NCBI RefSeq assembly: GCF_024178315.1
Contig: NZ_JAMZIK010000070.1
Location: forward strand, 43,349-107,348
Reading direction: 5' to 3'
Length of the DNA stretch: 64,000 nucleotides
DNA from: Siccirubricoccus soli
Lineage (GTDB): Bacteria > Pseudomonadota > Alphaproteobacteria > Acetobacterales > Acetobacteraceae
Part shown: one piece after another, positions 1 to 9,024 of the stretch
Layout of the letters: every line of letters begins with the position of its first letter
Position numbering within the stretch: the stretch's first letter is position 1
Notes under the pieces: generated by a model
Told to the model about the DNA's origin: nothing
The model's database searches: none
The model's input: only the letters and a program-made list of their open reading frames with translations
Made by a program: the position numbers and the translations under genes

Positions 1-1544
1 ATGGCGAGGCCCGCCTTGTCCGCCGCCGCGATCACCTCGGCATCGCGGATCGAGCCGCCGGGCTGGATCACCGCCGTGACACCCGCCGCCGCCGCCGTCT
101 CCAGCCCGTCGGCGAAGGGGAAGAAGGCGTCGGAGGCAACGACACTGCCCTTGGCCAGCGGCTCCGGCAGGCCGGCCGCCTTGGCCGCCGCCTCGCTCTT
201 CCAGGCGGCGATGCGGCTGCTTTCCACCCGGTTCATCTGCCCGGCGCCGATGCCGACCGTCGCCAGGCCCTTGGCATAGACGATGGCGTTGGACTTCACA
301 TGCTTGCAGACGCGGAAGGCAAAGAGGAGGTCGGCGATCTCGGTCTCGGTCGGTGCGCGCTGCGTGACCACCTTCAGCGCCTCGGCCGTCACCCGGCCGG
401 CGTCGCGGGATTGCGCGAGGAAGCCGCCGGCCACGCTCTTGAAGAAAAGACCGGGCGCCACCGGGTCGGGCACGCCGCCGGTCAGCAGCAGGCGCAGGTT
501 CTTCTTCCTGGCGAAGACGGCCTGGGCCGCCTCGTCCGCATCCGGGGCGATGACCACCTCGGTGAAGATGGCCGCGATCTTCTCGGCCGCCGCGGCGTCC
601 AGCTTGCGGTTGGCCGCGACGATGCCGCCGAAGGCCGAGACGGGGTCGCAGAGCAGCGCCCTGTCCCAGGCGGCGGCGAGGTCCGCGCCCTCGGCCACCC
701 CGCAGGGATTGGCGTGCTTGACGATGACGATCGCGGGCTTGTCGAACTCGGCGACGCATTCGAAGGCGGCGTCGGTGTCGTTGAGGTTGTTGTAGGAGAG
801 CTCCTTGCCCTGCACCTGACGGGCGGTGGCGATGCCCGCGCGGCGCTCGCCGCTCAGGTAGAAGCCGGCCTGCTGGTGCGGGTTCTCGCCATAGCGCAGC
901 GTCTGCTTGAGGATCCCGGCCACCGCGAGGCGCGGCGGGAAGTCCTGGCCGAGCTGGCCGGCGAACCAGCCGGAGATGGCGGCATCATAGGCCGCCGTCC
1001 GGGCATAGGCGGCGGCGGCCAGGCGCTTGCGGGTGGCGAGCGTGGTGCCGCCCTGCTCCGCCATCTCCGCCTGCACCGCGGCGAAATCGCCGGGCTCGGT
1101 CAGCACCGCGACATGGGCGTGGTTCTTGGCGGCGCTGCGGATCATCGCCGGGCCGCCGATATCGATGTTCTCGATGCAGGTCTCGAAATCGGCGCCCTTC
1201 GCCACCGTCGCCTCGAAGGGGTAGAGGTTCACCGCCACCAGGTCGATCGGGGCGATGCCATGCGCCGCCACCTGCGCCCGGTGCTCCTCCAGGTCGCGGC
1301 GGAAGAGCAGCCCGCCATGCACCTGCGGCACCAGGGTCTTCACCCGCCCGTCCAGGATCTCCGGGAAGCCGGTATGGTCGGAGACATCCTTCACCGGCAC
1401 CCCGGCCTCCCGCAGGGCCTTGGCGGTACCGCCGGTGGAGAGGATCTCCACCCCCTTGGCCGCGAGGAACCGGCCGAACTCCACCAGCCCGGTCTTGTCG
1501 GACACGGAAAGGAGGGCGCGGCGGATCGGGACGATGTCGGTCAT
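1..1544 (-). CDS. purH: Bifunctional AICAR transformylase/IMP cyclohydrolase, C-terminus cut by window edge
   Basis: Catalyses the last two steps of de novo purine synthesis in the cytosol: formyl transfer to AICAR and ring closure to IMP. The reverse-strand frame is open from an ATG at 1544 to base 1, giving 514 codons. The N-terminal MGS-like cyclohydrolase domain shows the run [12 protein letters not shown] at about residues 8-19, then STGGTAKAL and LYPFEATV. The transformylase half shows [23 protein letters not shown] and KHANPCGVA. The visible sequence stops about ten residues short of the usual RHFRH-type end, so only the tail is missing. It is divergent from the chemoreceptor at 1754. 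The family assignment is very secure. Confidence 0.97.
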   Translation of the reverse strand, partial: MTDIVPIRRALLSVSDKTGLVEFGRFLAAKGVEILSTGGTAKALREAGVPVKDVSDHTGFPEILDGRVKTLVPQVHGGLLFRRDLEEHRAQVAAHGIAPIDLVAVNLYPFEATVAKGADFETCIENIDIGGPAMIRSAAKNHAHVAVLTEPGDFAAVQAEMAEQGGTTLATRKRLAAAAYARTAAYDAAISGWFAGQLGQDFPPRLAVAGILKQTLRYGENPHQQAGFYLSGERRAGIATARQVQGKELSYNNLNDTDAAFECVAEFDKPAIVIVKHANPCGVAEGADLAAAWDRALLCDPVSAFGGIVAANRKLDAAAAEKIAAIFTEVVIAPDADEAAQAVFARKKNLRLLLTGGVPDPVAPGLFFKSVAGGFLAQSRDAGRVTAEALKVVTQRAPTETEIADLLFAFRVCKHVKSNAIVYAKGLATVGIGAGQMNRVESSRIAAWKSEAAAKAAGLPEPLAKGSVVASDAFFPFADGLETAAAAGVTAVIQPGGSIRDAEVIAAADKAGLA

Positions 1545-1753
1545 GGCGGGGAACTCCGGCCGGAAGGGCCGCGGGATAGACCCTGCCGCGCCCCGGAGGC
1601 AACCGGCAGGACCTGCCCCCCTGCCATGCGCCGGCATGGGACCCGGCCGCGGCAGGGGCCGGGCCCGGCGCCTGCCGCCCGGCCCGTTCCGCCGTCGGAC
1701 CATGCCGTGTTAGCCGAATCGCAAGCCCGGACCGTCAGGATTGCGACCGTGCC

Positions 1754-3841
1754 ATGAGGTTCGCGATGCGCATCAGGACGGTCTTCTTCTTGGGGTTTCT
1801 TGCCGCGCTGCTGCCGGGGCTCGGCCTGGCGGCCTGGCAGGCCGTCGCCGCCTGGCAGGCCGCCAGCCGGACGCAGGAGGCCATCCTGGCCGCGCGGACC
1901 CTGGCGGTGCTGCTCCAGGGCCAGACCGCCTTCGCCGTCCAGACCGGCCAGCTGAACGCCGCGGCGCAGGCGGAGGCGCAGGGCAGTTCGCCCGAGCTGG
2001 ACGCGGCCCGGCGCACCGGTGCGGAGGCGGACCGGCTGCTGCGCCAGGCGGCGGAAGCCGCCGCCGCGGCCGGCTTCCCGACCGCGGCCATCGAGGAGTC
2101 CCGCCGCGTCAACGCCGCGCTGCTGCAGCGGCTGGAGCAGGGCGCCGCCCTGCCGCGGGCGCAGCGCGATGCCCGGCTGGCGGCGGATATCGGCGCGGCG
2201 CGCAGCCAGGTGGCGGATGGCCTGGCCCCGCTGCAGGATGCCGTCTCCCGCCGCCTCGTCGCCGCGGCGCCGGACCTGATCCCGCTGGTCGAGATCGCCG
2301 GCCATGGCACCGCGTTGCGCGAGAGCCTCGGCCGCCGCAGCCTGATGCTCTCCGGCTGGCTCGGCGGCCAGCCGGTGACCGCGGCCGGGGTGCAGGCCGC
2401 CCAGGCCCTGACCGGGCGCGCCGAGCAGAGCTGGCAGGAGGTCCAGCGCCTCGCCGCCGCGCAGCCTGATGCCTTGCTGCGGGAGAGGCTGGCGACCCAG
2501 CGCCGCAACTACGGCGAGACGGCGGAGCCGCGCTGGCGCCGGGTGGTGGAGGCGGCGTCCGCCCGGCTGGTGCCGAACGGCCCGGACTGGCCGGAGACCC
2601 TTACTCAGTTCCGCCAATGGGGCGTACCCGCGCTGGCGGAGGTGCTGAAGCTGCGCGACGTGGCGCTGGAAGCGGCGCTGCGCCGGGCCCAGGCGAAACT
2701 GGGTGGGGAGCACCGACAGTTCGGCGCGCTGCTGGCGCTCATCTGCGCCCTGGCCGGCATCGGCGCCGGGATCCTGCTCATCCTGCTGCGCCAAGTGGTG
2801 CGGCCGCTCGGCGCGCTGACCGCGACGGTGACGCGGATCGCCGGCGGGACGCTGGATCTCAGCGTCCCCGGCCATGGCAGGCGGGACGAGCTGGGCGAGA
2901 TGGCCCAGGCGATCGAGCAGCTCCGCACCGCCTCGCAGGAGCGGGTGGCGCTGGCGGCGCAGGAGGCGGAGCGCCGCGCCGCCCAACTGGCCCGCGCTGG
3001 CCGGGTGGAGACGCTGCTGCGGGAATTCGAGGCGGAGACGGTCAGCGTGCTGCGCAAGGTGGCCGACGCGGCCGGGGAGCTGGACGCCGCCGCAAGCGGC
3101 ATGGCACAGACCGCAGAGCGCGGCAGCCAGCGTGCCGCTGCGGTGGCGGGCGCCGCCACCTCGGCCAGCGACAACGTGCGCGGCGTGGCCGCAGCGGCGG
3201 AGGAGCTTTCCGCCAGCATCGCCGAGGTGGTCCGGCATGTGGAGGCGAGCGCCGGCGCGGCACGGGAGGCCCGCAGCGCCACCGAGGCGACGGACATCAC
3301 CGTGCGCGGCCTCGCCGAGGCGGCGCAGCGTATCGGCGATGTGGTGAAGCTGATCGGGGATATCGCCGGCCAGACCAATCTGCTGGCGCTGAACGCGACG
3401 ATCGAGGCGGCAAGGGCCGGCGAGGCGGGGAAGGGCTTCGCGGTGGTAGCGAGCGAGGTGAAGACCCTGGCCGGGCAGACCGCGAAAGCCACGGAGGAGA
3501 TCGGCCGGCAGATCGCCGATATCCAGAGCGAGACGGCCCGTACCGTCGAGGTCATCGGCCGCATCGCCGGCATCGTCCATCGGCTGAACGAGGCGACGGC
3601 GGCGGTGGCGGAAACCGCCTCCCAGCAGGCGACGGCGACGCAGGAGATCGGCCGCTCCGTGGCCGAGGCCGCGGGCGGCGTGGCGGAGGCGGCGGAGAAT
3701 GCCGGCGGGCTGCGGGCGGATGCGGAGCAGACCGGCAGCACGGCGGGCGAGGTGCGGGCGGCGTCCTCGCAGCTTGCGGCCGAGGCGGCGCGGCTGCGGC
3801 ACCGGATGGATGATTTCCTGGCGGCGATCCGGGCGGCCTAG
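1754..3841 (+). CDS. Methyl-accepting chemotaxis protein
   Basis: Inner-membrane chemoreceptor, 695 residues, that would signal through CheA/CheW. A first membrane segment lies at about residues 8-28, followed by an alanine-rich helical periplasmic domain to about 320. A second membrane segment follows (about 322-345, [20 protein letters not shown]), then HAMP (about 346-400) and the MCP signalling domain. The hairpin tip shows [18 protein letters not shown] at about residues 539-556, a hallmark of the family. The ligand domain belongs to no sensor type I can name. The C-terminus has no obvious CheR-binding pentapeptide. No other chemotaxis gene is near. Its TAG stop is the first three bases of a palindromic repeat. 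Confidence 0.95.
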   Translation: MRFAMRIRTVFFLGFLAALLPGLGLAAWQAVAAWQAASRTQEAILAARTLAVLLQGQTAFAVQTGQLNAAAQAEAQGSSPELDAARRTGAEADRLLRQAAEAAAAAGFPTAAIEESRRVNAALLQRLEQGAALPRAQRDARLAADIGAARSQVADGLAPLQDAVSRRLVAAAPDLIPLVEIAGHGTALRESLGRRSLMLSGWLGGQPVTAAGVQAAQALTGRAEQSWQEVQRLAAAQPDALLRERLATQRRNYGETAEPRWRRVVEAASARLVPNGPDWPETLTQFRQWGVPALAEVLKLRDVALEAALRRAQAKLGGEHRQFGALLALICALAGIGAGILLILLRQVVRPLGALTATVTRIAGGTLDLSVPGHGRRDELGEMAQAIEQLRTASQERVALAAQEAERRAAQLARAGRVETLLREFEAETVSVLRKVADAAGELDAAASGMAQTAERGSQRAAAVAGAATSASDNVRGVAAAAEELSASIAEVVRHVEASAGAAREARSATEATDITVRGLAEAAQRIGDVVKLIGDIAGQTNLLALNATIEAARAGEAGKGFAVVASEVKTLAGQTAKATEEIGRQIADIQSETARTVEVIGRIAGIVHRLNEATAAVAETASQQATATQEIGRSVAEAAGGVAEAAENAGGLRADAEQTGSTAGEVRAASSQLAAEAARLRHRMDDFLAAIRAA

Positions 3842-3942
3842 AGCGTTTTCGGTTTACATGCGTTCACCGACAACGCTCTACGCCTTTGTTCGCAGAGCAG
3901 ATTCACGCCTTCGGGCGATGCCGCCCTACGGCGATCTGCTCT
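3839..3942 (+). repeat. Bipartite palindromic repeat, copy A
   Basis: A 104-bp element made of two hairpins in a row. The first pairs TAGAGCG with CGCTCTA around an inner TTCGGT-like/ACCGA-like stem. The second pairs AGAGCAGAT with ATCTGCTCT. It is nearly identical to 9859-9964 and 58691-58796. Its first three bases are the stop codon of the chemoreceptor. Confidence 0.85.
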
Positions 3943-4226
3943 GGCTGTCCGGTCCCGGCGAGTAGAGGTGCATCTTCGGCCGGCGAGATGCGCCATGGCA
4001 GCAAGCCCGCATGGCGCGGCCAGAACGACGCGGCGTGTTCGAGCCGAGCTTCAAGCGTCGGAAGAGAGTACCCGCGCCCTGGCCGCCCGCCCTGGCCTTC
4101 AGTCCGAGTCCGCAACTCGAACCCTGAGGACCGGAATGCAGACCGAGGCCCGGGCCAGGCCCTGGCCCCGCCGGGCGGCACCGGCGCCCAGGGGCAAGGG
4201 GCCCCGGGGCTCCGGCGTCCACTACT
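3943..4226. other. Intergenic region, no gene seen
   Basis: This is convergent spacer between the chemoreceptor repeat and the CoA-transferase end. No open frame here has coding character. A GC-rich inverted stretch near 4145-4200 could fold, but it lacks a T-run. Confidence 0.5.
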
Positions 4227-5462
4227 TCACTTCTTCCGCTGCTCCACCAGCACGCCGCTGGCCTTCAGCGCCTTCAGCTCCTCGGCCGAGAAGCCGTTCC
4301 GCGCCAGCACCTCGTCGGTATGCTCGGCGAAGCGCGGCGGCACGCCGCGGGTGCCGCCGGGCGTCCGGCTCAGCTTGATCGGCGTGCCGAGGCCGCGATA
4401 GCTGCCGAGCTCCGTCACCATCTCGCGGTGCGCCGTGTGGTCGGCCTGCATCGCCTCATCGACATGCAGCACCGGCCCGGCGGGCAGGCCGGCGGCCAGC
4501 ATGCGGCGGCAGAGGTCGTGGCCGTCCTCCGTGGCGAAGCGTGCCTCCAGAACTTCGGTCAGCGCTTCCCGGTTCACCACACGACCGCCATTGGTGGCGA
4601 AGCGTTCATCCTTCGCCACCTCGGGGATGCCGAGGAAGTCGCAGAATTTGCGGAAGGCCGGGTCGTTGCCGGCGGCGACGAAGATCTCGCAGGTCTTGGT
4701 GCGGAACTTCGAATAGGGCACCAGGTTCGGGTGCGGGTTGCCCGTCGCCTTCGGCCGCTTGCCGTTCAGGAAGTAGTTCGGCGCATGCGGGTGCAGCAGC
4801 GCCATGCCGCAATCATGCAGCGTCATGTCGCAATACTGGCCCTGGCCGCTGCGCTCCCGCTCCTGCAGCGCCATCAGGATGGCGATGGTGGAGAACAGGC
4901 CGGTGGCGATGTCGACGATCGGGGTGCCGAGCCGGGTCGGCCCGCTGGTCTCCGTGCCGTTGATGCTCATCAGCCCGGTCATCGCCTGCAGCACGGCGTC
5001 ATAGCCCGGGAAGCCGCCGAGCGGCCCGGTGCCGCCGAAGCCGGAGACGCGGCAATGCACGAGGCGGGGGAATTTCTTGCTCAGCACCTCATGGTAGCCG
5101 AGGCCCCATTTCTCCATGCTGCCCGGCTTGAAATTCTCGATCAGCACATCGGCGCCTTCCAGCAGCCGCAGCAGCACCTGCTTCCCCTCGGGCTTCGAGA
5201 GGTCGAGGCCGACCGACTTCTTGTTCCGGTTGATGTTCAGGAAGTAGCTGGCCGTGCCATCCGCATCGAAGGGCGGGCCCCAGTCGCGCACCTCGTCGCC
5301 CTGCGGCGGCTCCAGCTTGATCACCTCGGCCCCGTGGTCAGAGAGCACCATGGTGCAGTAGGGCCCGCCGAGCACGCGGGTGAGGTCGATGACGCGCAGC
5401 CCGGCCAGCGCGCCTTCCGAGCGCGCGAGGCCGAGGCCGGTACTCTGGGGCAGGGCATCCAT
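4227..5462 (-). CDS. CaiB/BaiF-family (family III) CoA transferase
   Basis: A 411-residue family III CoA-transferase that would move CoA between carboxylic acids; the substrates cannot be read from sequence. The N-terminal run ALAGLRVIDLTRVLGGPYC, AEVIKLEPPQGDEVRDWGPP, FLNINRNKKSVGLDLSKPEGK and LLEGADVLIENFKPG are classic for the family. The catalytic Asp is expected in the GYDAVLQA-type block. The start at 5462 (MDALPQ) is chosen because the longer upstream frame to 5927 has no family similarity. The gene is divergent from the flavin-dependent monooxygenase-like gene at 5788, and the 325-bp gap between them carries a perfect palindrome. The two could share a control site. Confidence 0.93.
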   Translation of the reverse strand: MDALPQSTGLGLARSEGALAGLRVIDLTRVLGGPYCTMVLSDHGAEVIKLEPPQGDEVRDWGPPFDADGTASYFLNINRNKKSVGLDLSKPEGKQVLLRLLEGADVLIENFKPGSMEKWGLGYHEVLSKKFPRLVHCRVSGFGGTGPLGGFPGYDAVLQAMTGLMSINGTETSGPTRLGTPIVDIATGLFSTIAILMALQERERSGQGQYCDMTLHDCGMALLHPHAPNYFLNGKRPKATGNPHPNLVPYSKFRTKTCEIFVAAGNDPAFRKFCDFLGIPEVAKDERFATNGGRVVNREALTEVLEARFATEDGHDLCRRMLAAGLPAGPVLHVDEAMQADHTAHREMVTELGSYRGLGTPIKLSRTPGGTRGVPPRFAEHTDEVLARNGFSAEELKALKASGVLVEQRKK

Positions 5463-5787
5463 GATGCGGCGACTTTCCTTCCCGGGCTGCAAAGGATGCC
5501 GGGAGGGTAGGCCCGCGGCGCGCCCGGGGCAAACCGGCCGCTCGCCCCGGCCGGCAGGGAGGGGGCTGACGCCATGCCGGACCACCCCCTCCTTGAAGGC
5601 CCCGGGAAAGCACCGGCTTCCCGGCGGCGCGGCCAGGCTGGTAGCCTGCGGGCGGGGAGGGACCCCGTCTGCGCCGGCGGAAGCTGCACTCGTGCGGCCC
5701 CGGCCGCCTTGATTTGGTCGATCGACCGACTTCCACCCCATCCGGACGCGTGCTAGGATGACGACGAACCAAATCAGGGAGGTTCCC
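5463..5787. other. Divergent promoter region
   Basis: A 325-bp spacer between two divergently transcribed genes. No small gene is seen. It holds the palindrome at 5716-5727 and a wider inverted repeat described separately. Confidence 0.6.
5711..5775. promoter_or_regulatory. Candidate operator: palindrome GGTCGATCGACC inside a wider inverted repeat
   Basis: A perfect 12-bp palindrome GGTCGATCGACC lies at 5716-5727. GATTTGGT at 5711-5718 is also repeated inverted as ACCAAATC at 5768-5775, just before the ribosome-binding site of the gene at 5788. This layout suits a dimeric regulator such as a TetR-type protein, but no regulator gene is adjacent. Function is inferred from symmetry and position only. 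Confidence 0.4.
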
Positions 5788-7005
5788 ATGGCCGCCGCCG
5801 AAATCGGGCGCATCGCCCCACAGCCTGGGGATGCCATTTCCGCGCCGGATCCGGTGGCCCGCGCCCGCGCCTTGCAGCCCCTGCTCGCCGCCGAGGGCCC
5901 CGCCATCGACCGTGCCATGCAGCTCACCCCCGCGGTGACGGAGGCGCTGCACGCGGCCGGGCTGCACCGCCTGCTGCTGCCGCCGGAGCTCGGCGGCGAC
6001 GCCCTGCCGCTCGATGTCTATGCCCAGGTGGTGGAGGCGGTGGCGATCGGCGATGCCAGCACCGCCTGGTGCGTGAACCAGAGCAATGTCTCCGTCCTCA
6101 GCAGCGCCACCTACCTGGCGCCGGAAGTGGCGCAGCGCCTCTTCGGCCATAGCCGCGCGGCGCTGGCCTGGGGTGCGCGGCATGGCAAGGCGAAGGCGGT
6201 GCCGGTGCCGGGCGGCTACCGCGTGACCGGCGCCTGGGAATTCGGCTCCGGCAGCCGCCATTCCGCGCTGCTCGGCGCGCATGTGCCGGTGGTGCTGGAG
6301 GATGGGACGCTCCGCCCCGGCCCGGATGGCCGGCCGGAAGACGTGACGGTGATCTTTCCGAAGGAGCAGGCCCGCATCCTCGGGGGCTGGGCCGCCATCG
6401 GCCTGCGCGGCACCGGCAGCGATGCCTATGAGGTGACGGACCTCTTCGTACCGGACGCCCATGCCTGCTTCCGCGACCGGTTGGCGGAGCGGCGCATCAC
6501 CACGCCGGTCACCCTCTTCACCTCGCATCTCTGCTATGCGGCCGGCTTCTCCGCCACCGCGCTCGGCGTCGCCCGCGCCCTGCTGAACGAATACGTGGCG
6601 CTCGCCCGCGGCAAGCAGGCCCGCGCCGGCGCCCAGCCCATGGCGGAGAACCACAGCATCCAGTCGGAGGTCGCCCAGCTCGAGGCCAAGCTCCGTGCCC
6701 ATCGCATGTATCTCTTCGGCACGCTGCAGGAGGCCTGGGCGGAAGCGGAGGGCAGCGGCACGCTGAGCATGCGGATGCGTATGGCGGTGCGGCTGGCCAC
6801 CACCACGGCGATGCGGGAGGCGACCGACATCTCCGTCGCCTGCTACCGCGCCGGCGGCACCACCTCCGTGCTGGAGTCCAACCCCTTCGAGCGCCGCTTC
6901 CGCGACGCCATGGCGGTCTCCCAGCACCTGCAGGGCACGCCCTGGCATCTGGAAACCGTGGGGCGCCATCTGCTCGGCGTGCCGCAGCGGGAAGCCTTCG
7001 TCTGA
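5788..7005 (+). CDS. Acyl-CoA dehydrogenase-fold flavoprotein (possible flavin-dependent monooxygenase)
   Basis: A 405-residue member of the acyl-CoA dehydrogenase fold, closest in layout to the two-component flavin monooxygenases (HsaA/DszC/HpaB type). The N-terminal helical domain carries LLLPPELGG. The middle beta domain has GGYRVTGAWEFGSGSRHS and GLRGTGSDAYEVTDLFVPD. The C-terminal helices carry EATDISVACYRAGGTTSV and the RRFRDAMAVSQHLQGT end typical of the type-2 C-terminal domain. The start at 5788 follows AGGGAGG at 5777-5783 with good spacing; an in-frame ATG at 5758 lacks this. The substrate is unknown. The adjacent CoA transferase suggests acyl or aromatic acid catabolism, which is only an inference. 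Confidence 0.85.
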   Translation: MAAAEIGRIAPQPGDAISAPDPVARARALQPLLAAEGPAIDRAMQLTPAVTEALHAAGLHRLLLPPELGGDALPLDVYAQVVEAVAIGDASTAWCVNQSNVSVLSSATYLAPEVAQRLFGHSRAALAWGARHGKAKAVPVPGGYRVTGAWEFGSGSRHSALLGAHVPVVLEDGTLRPGPDGRPEDVTVIFPKEQARILGGWAAIGLRGTGSDAYEVTDLFVPDAHACFRDRLAERRITTPVTLFTSHLCYAAGFSATALGVARALLNEYVALARGKQARAGAQPMAENHSIQSEVAQLEAKLRAHRMYLFGTLQEAWAEAEGSGTLSMRMRMAVRLATTTAMREATDISVACYRAGGTTSVLESNPFERRFRDAMAVSQHLQGTPWHLETVGRHLLGVPQREAFV

Positions 7006-7479
7006 TCCGGGGCGGAAATGCCCGGAGGCGCTCCGCCGCGTCTTCGACGGCGGCCGGTGAGGAGCGCCACGAGCGGGCGTTGAGGCACGCCTAGGTGGTA
7101 GGATGCCGCTGGCCGGCATCCGGTCCGGCAGGCCCGGCGCTGCATCGCCGGCGAAGGCAGGAGATGACCTGCCTGCCATCGCCGCCACGCGGGGAAGGGG
7201 GAGCTGCGTCGTCGCCTCCGCGGGAGGCGCCAAGCCTTCGCTGGCCATCTTCGCCACGCATTGCATCGCCGCGAGCCTGCCGGGCATCTGGCGCACCCGG
7301 CGCGCCCCAGATTATTCGCTGGCTTGGCCTGGCGCCGGTGCCTGCCGGTCATCATCACGGGAGCGGGCGGCCGACTGGCCGCCGGCCGGCCCGCCCGCGC
7401 GCCATCCCACCAGCCCTCGCTCCTGCCACCCGCAGGCGGCGCCCGGCGCGCTTTTCGTACCGCCCGGCACTGCGAGTTA
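7006..7479. other. Intergenic region upstream of hemP, no gene seen
   Basis: A 474-bp spacer. Open frames here look non-coding. A hairpin GGATGCCGC/GCCGGCATCC-like lies near 7112-7131. I see no recognisable riboswitch. The GC content drops toward the Fur-type box at its right end. Confidence 0.45.
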
Positions 7480-7496
7480 TTGCGAATGACTCGCAA
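7480..7496 (+). promoter_or_regulatory. Fur-type iron box upstream of hemP
   Basis: The 17-bp perfect inverted repeat TTGCGAATGACTCGCAA lies 47 bp before hemP. Exactly the same site occurs at 18419-18435 before another small gene. The AATGA(C/T)T core fits the 7-1-7 layout of Fur-family boxes. HemP genes are typically Fur-repressed, so iron repression is the natural reading. Confidence 0.65.
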
Positions 7497-7543
7497 TTAC
7501 ATTAGGCTCTCGCCATCGAGGAGTCGCTCCCCGGAGGCACCAC

Positions 7544-7720
7544 ATGACCGAGACCAGCAAGCCCGAACCGGCCCCGCGCCCGCCGCCCGCCCCGCGGCCG
7601 CCGCATATCCTCGCCAGCACGGATCTGCTCCGCGGCGCCCGCGAAGTCGGGATCCGCCATGGCGAGGAGCTCTACCGCCTGCGCCTGACCGCCGCCGGAA
7701 AGCTCATCCTCACCAAGTAA
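7544..7720 (+). CDS. hemP: Hemin uptake protein HemP
   Basis: A 58-residue protein. The proline-rich N-terminus is followed by the HemP core: STDLLRGAREVGIRHGEEL and then YRLRLTAAGKLILTK, which ends the protein. This matches the family signature of a REV-I-H-GE-YRLRLT-KLILTK block. HemP proteins are linked to haem/iron uptake and usually precede a TonB-dependent haem receptor. GGAGG at 7533-7537 lies close before the ATG. A Fur-type box sits 47 bp upstream. No intact receptor follows; only a short degraded frame is seen at about 7805-7995. Confidence 0.9.
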   Translation: MTETSKPEPAPRPPPAPRPPHILASTDLLRGAREVGIRHGEELYRLRLTAAGKLILTK

Positions 7721-7804
7721 TCCCGCCCACCCAGTGCCAAGCCAGCCAGTCTCCGCCACGCGCCAGCCAAGCTTTCCCGCAGGACGGCCCGATCCCCGCA
7801 TCTC

Positions 7805-7995
7805 CCTGAGGCTTGCTCCGGCTGCCGCCTTCGCCACCCTGCTGCTGGCGCTGCACATGGCCGCCCCGGCGCAGGAGGCGACGCCCCCGCCACCGCCCGG
7901 GATGCCGTGACCGCCACCCGCGCCCCGCGCCGGGTGGGGGCGTGCGCTTCCAGGCGCCCGCGCCAGGGATGCTGCTGCCGGATTATGCCGCCTGA
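7805..7995 (+). pseudogene. Possible remnant of a TonB-dependent receptor N-terminus
   Basis: Just after hemP one frame encodes a signal-peptide-like stretch (APAAAFATLLLALHMAAPAQEA). A second frame continues as ATARDAVTATRAPRR, resembling the TVTATRAPR motif at the mature N-terminus of many TonB-dependent receptors. The frame is then lost and a stop follows at 7995. There is no start codon with a good ribosome-binding site. This is the place where a haem receptor gene is expected. It may be a deletion remnant, but the stretch is short and the call is tentative. Confidence 0.33.
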
Positions 7996-8200
7996 TCCCC
8001 GGGGCAGGCAGGCAACGCTGCGGGCTCCGCCGTGCCGGCCGGGATGGCAGCCGCCGGTCGCCTGCCGGCAGGGTCGCCGGTGCCCGGCGCCTCCGAGGCG
8101 GCTGTGGCTGGCCATCCAGGATGGGGAGCGGGTCGGTCCGCCTCGGCAAGCCGGCGGGGGGGCGCGGCAAGCGGCGGGGCCGCCGCGCCGCTCTCCCACC

Positions 8201-8225
8201 TTGACCTTCCCGGCATGGCAACCCT
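8201..8225 (+). promoter_or_regulatory. Candidate CueR-type operator/promoter
   Basis: TTGACCTTCCCGGCATGGCA followed by ACCCT resembles copper-responsive MerR-family operators (TTGACC as the -35, ACCTTCCC left arm, degenerate right arm). It lies about 50 bp before the CueR-type regulator. It may be an autoregulated promoter or what is left of an efflux gene promoter. Confidence 0.42.
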
Positions 8226-8271
8226 CTTCCTCCCGGAGCATGGAGGCTCCGGCCTCCGGCAGGAGGTGCAG

Positions 8272-8721
8272 ATGAATATCGGGCAGGCGGCGGCGGCATC
8301 CGGCATCTCGGCCAAGATGCTGCGCTATTACGAGGAGATCGGGCTGATGCCCCGGGCGAGCCGCAGCCCGTCCGGCTACCGCCTCTATACCGAGGCCGAT
8401 GTCCAGACCCTGAGCTTCATCCGCCGGGCCCGCGACCTCGGCCTGTCCATCGAGCGCATCCGCCTGCTGATTGGGCTCTGGCATGACCGGGACCGGCCGA
8501 GCGCCGAGGTGAAGCGCATCGCGCTGGAGCATGTGGCGGAGCTCGAGGACCGGATCGCCGAGCTGACCGCAATGCGGGACCGGCTGCGCGCCCTGGCAGG
8601 CCATTGCCATGGCGACGCCCAGCCGGATTGCCCGATCCTGGAGGAGCTGGAGGCAGGCCGCCCGGTCCCCGCCGGGCCCAGAGGCCGCGCGAAGCGCGCG
8701 GCGCCGGCCCCGGTGAGCTGA
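8272..8721 (+). CDS. cueR: Copper-responsive MerR-family regulator (CueR/HmrR type)
   Basis: A 149-residue transcription factor. The N-terminal MerR helix-turn-helix reads MNIGQAAAASGISAKMLRYY, followed by IGLMPRASRSPSGYRLY. A dimerisation helix follows. The C-terminal metal loop CHGDAQPDC places Cys112 and Cys120 seven residues apart, as in Cu(I)-sensing CueR. The start at 8272 follows AGGAGG at 8261-8266; the longer upstream frame has no similarity. Proteins of this type activate Cu-efflux ATPases and chaperones by untwisting a long-spacer promoter. No copA or copZ gene is in the window, so the target must lie elsewhere or be lost. Confidence 0.88.
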   Translation: MNIGQAAAASGISAKMLRYYEEIGLMPRASRSPSGYRLYTEADVQTLSFIRRARDLGLSIERIRLLIGLWHDRDRPSAEVKRIALEHVAELEDRIAELTAMRDRLRALAGHCHGDAQPDCPILEELEAGRPVPAGPRGRAKRAAPAPVS

Positions 8722-8773
8722 GGCGGGGGGCTGGCGCGGATGTACAGGCGGCGGCAAGGCTGGGCAGAGGTGG

Positions 8774-8926
8774 GTGGCGCAGCGCTTGGCCCTGCTGCTG
8801 TTCCTGCTTGCCATCCAGCCGCCCCTTGCGGCGCTTAGGGCCGCGCCAGCGCACGGTACGGGCAGCCATGACCATCAGGTCCGCAAACGGCCTGGTGCTC
8901 AATTCATGTTCGCCAGCCCGCGATAA
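8774..8926 (+). CDS. Possible small secreted protein
   Basis: A 50-residue frame from GTG at 8774, with AGAGGTG shortly upstream. It has a strongly hydrophobic N-terminal stretch (LALLLFLLAIQPPLAAL) that looks like a signal peptide, then a short HGTGSHDHQ tail. It follows the copper-type regulator directly, so a metal-related role is conceivable, but no family is recognised. It may also be chance. Confidence 0.25.
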   Translation: MAQRLALLLFLLAIQPPLAALRAAPAHGTGSHDHQVRKRPGAQFMFASPR

Positions 8927-9024
8927 GCCGCTCAACAGATTGGAATTCGCAGTGGAATGCGCGCCATGGGATAATTCCATCCGCTCGCAGATTGTTCTAG
9001 GCTTGCGACGCCGCGTCCGGCGAG

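Noticed and set aside
7120..7260. Possible riboswitch upstream of hemP (GC-rich stems around 7110-7215)
   Set aside because: No conserved core of TPP, cobalamin, FMN or other known classes was found. The Fur-type box explains hemP control better.
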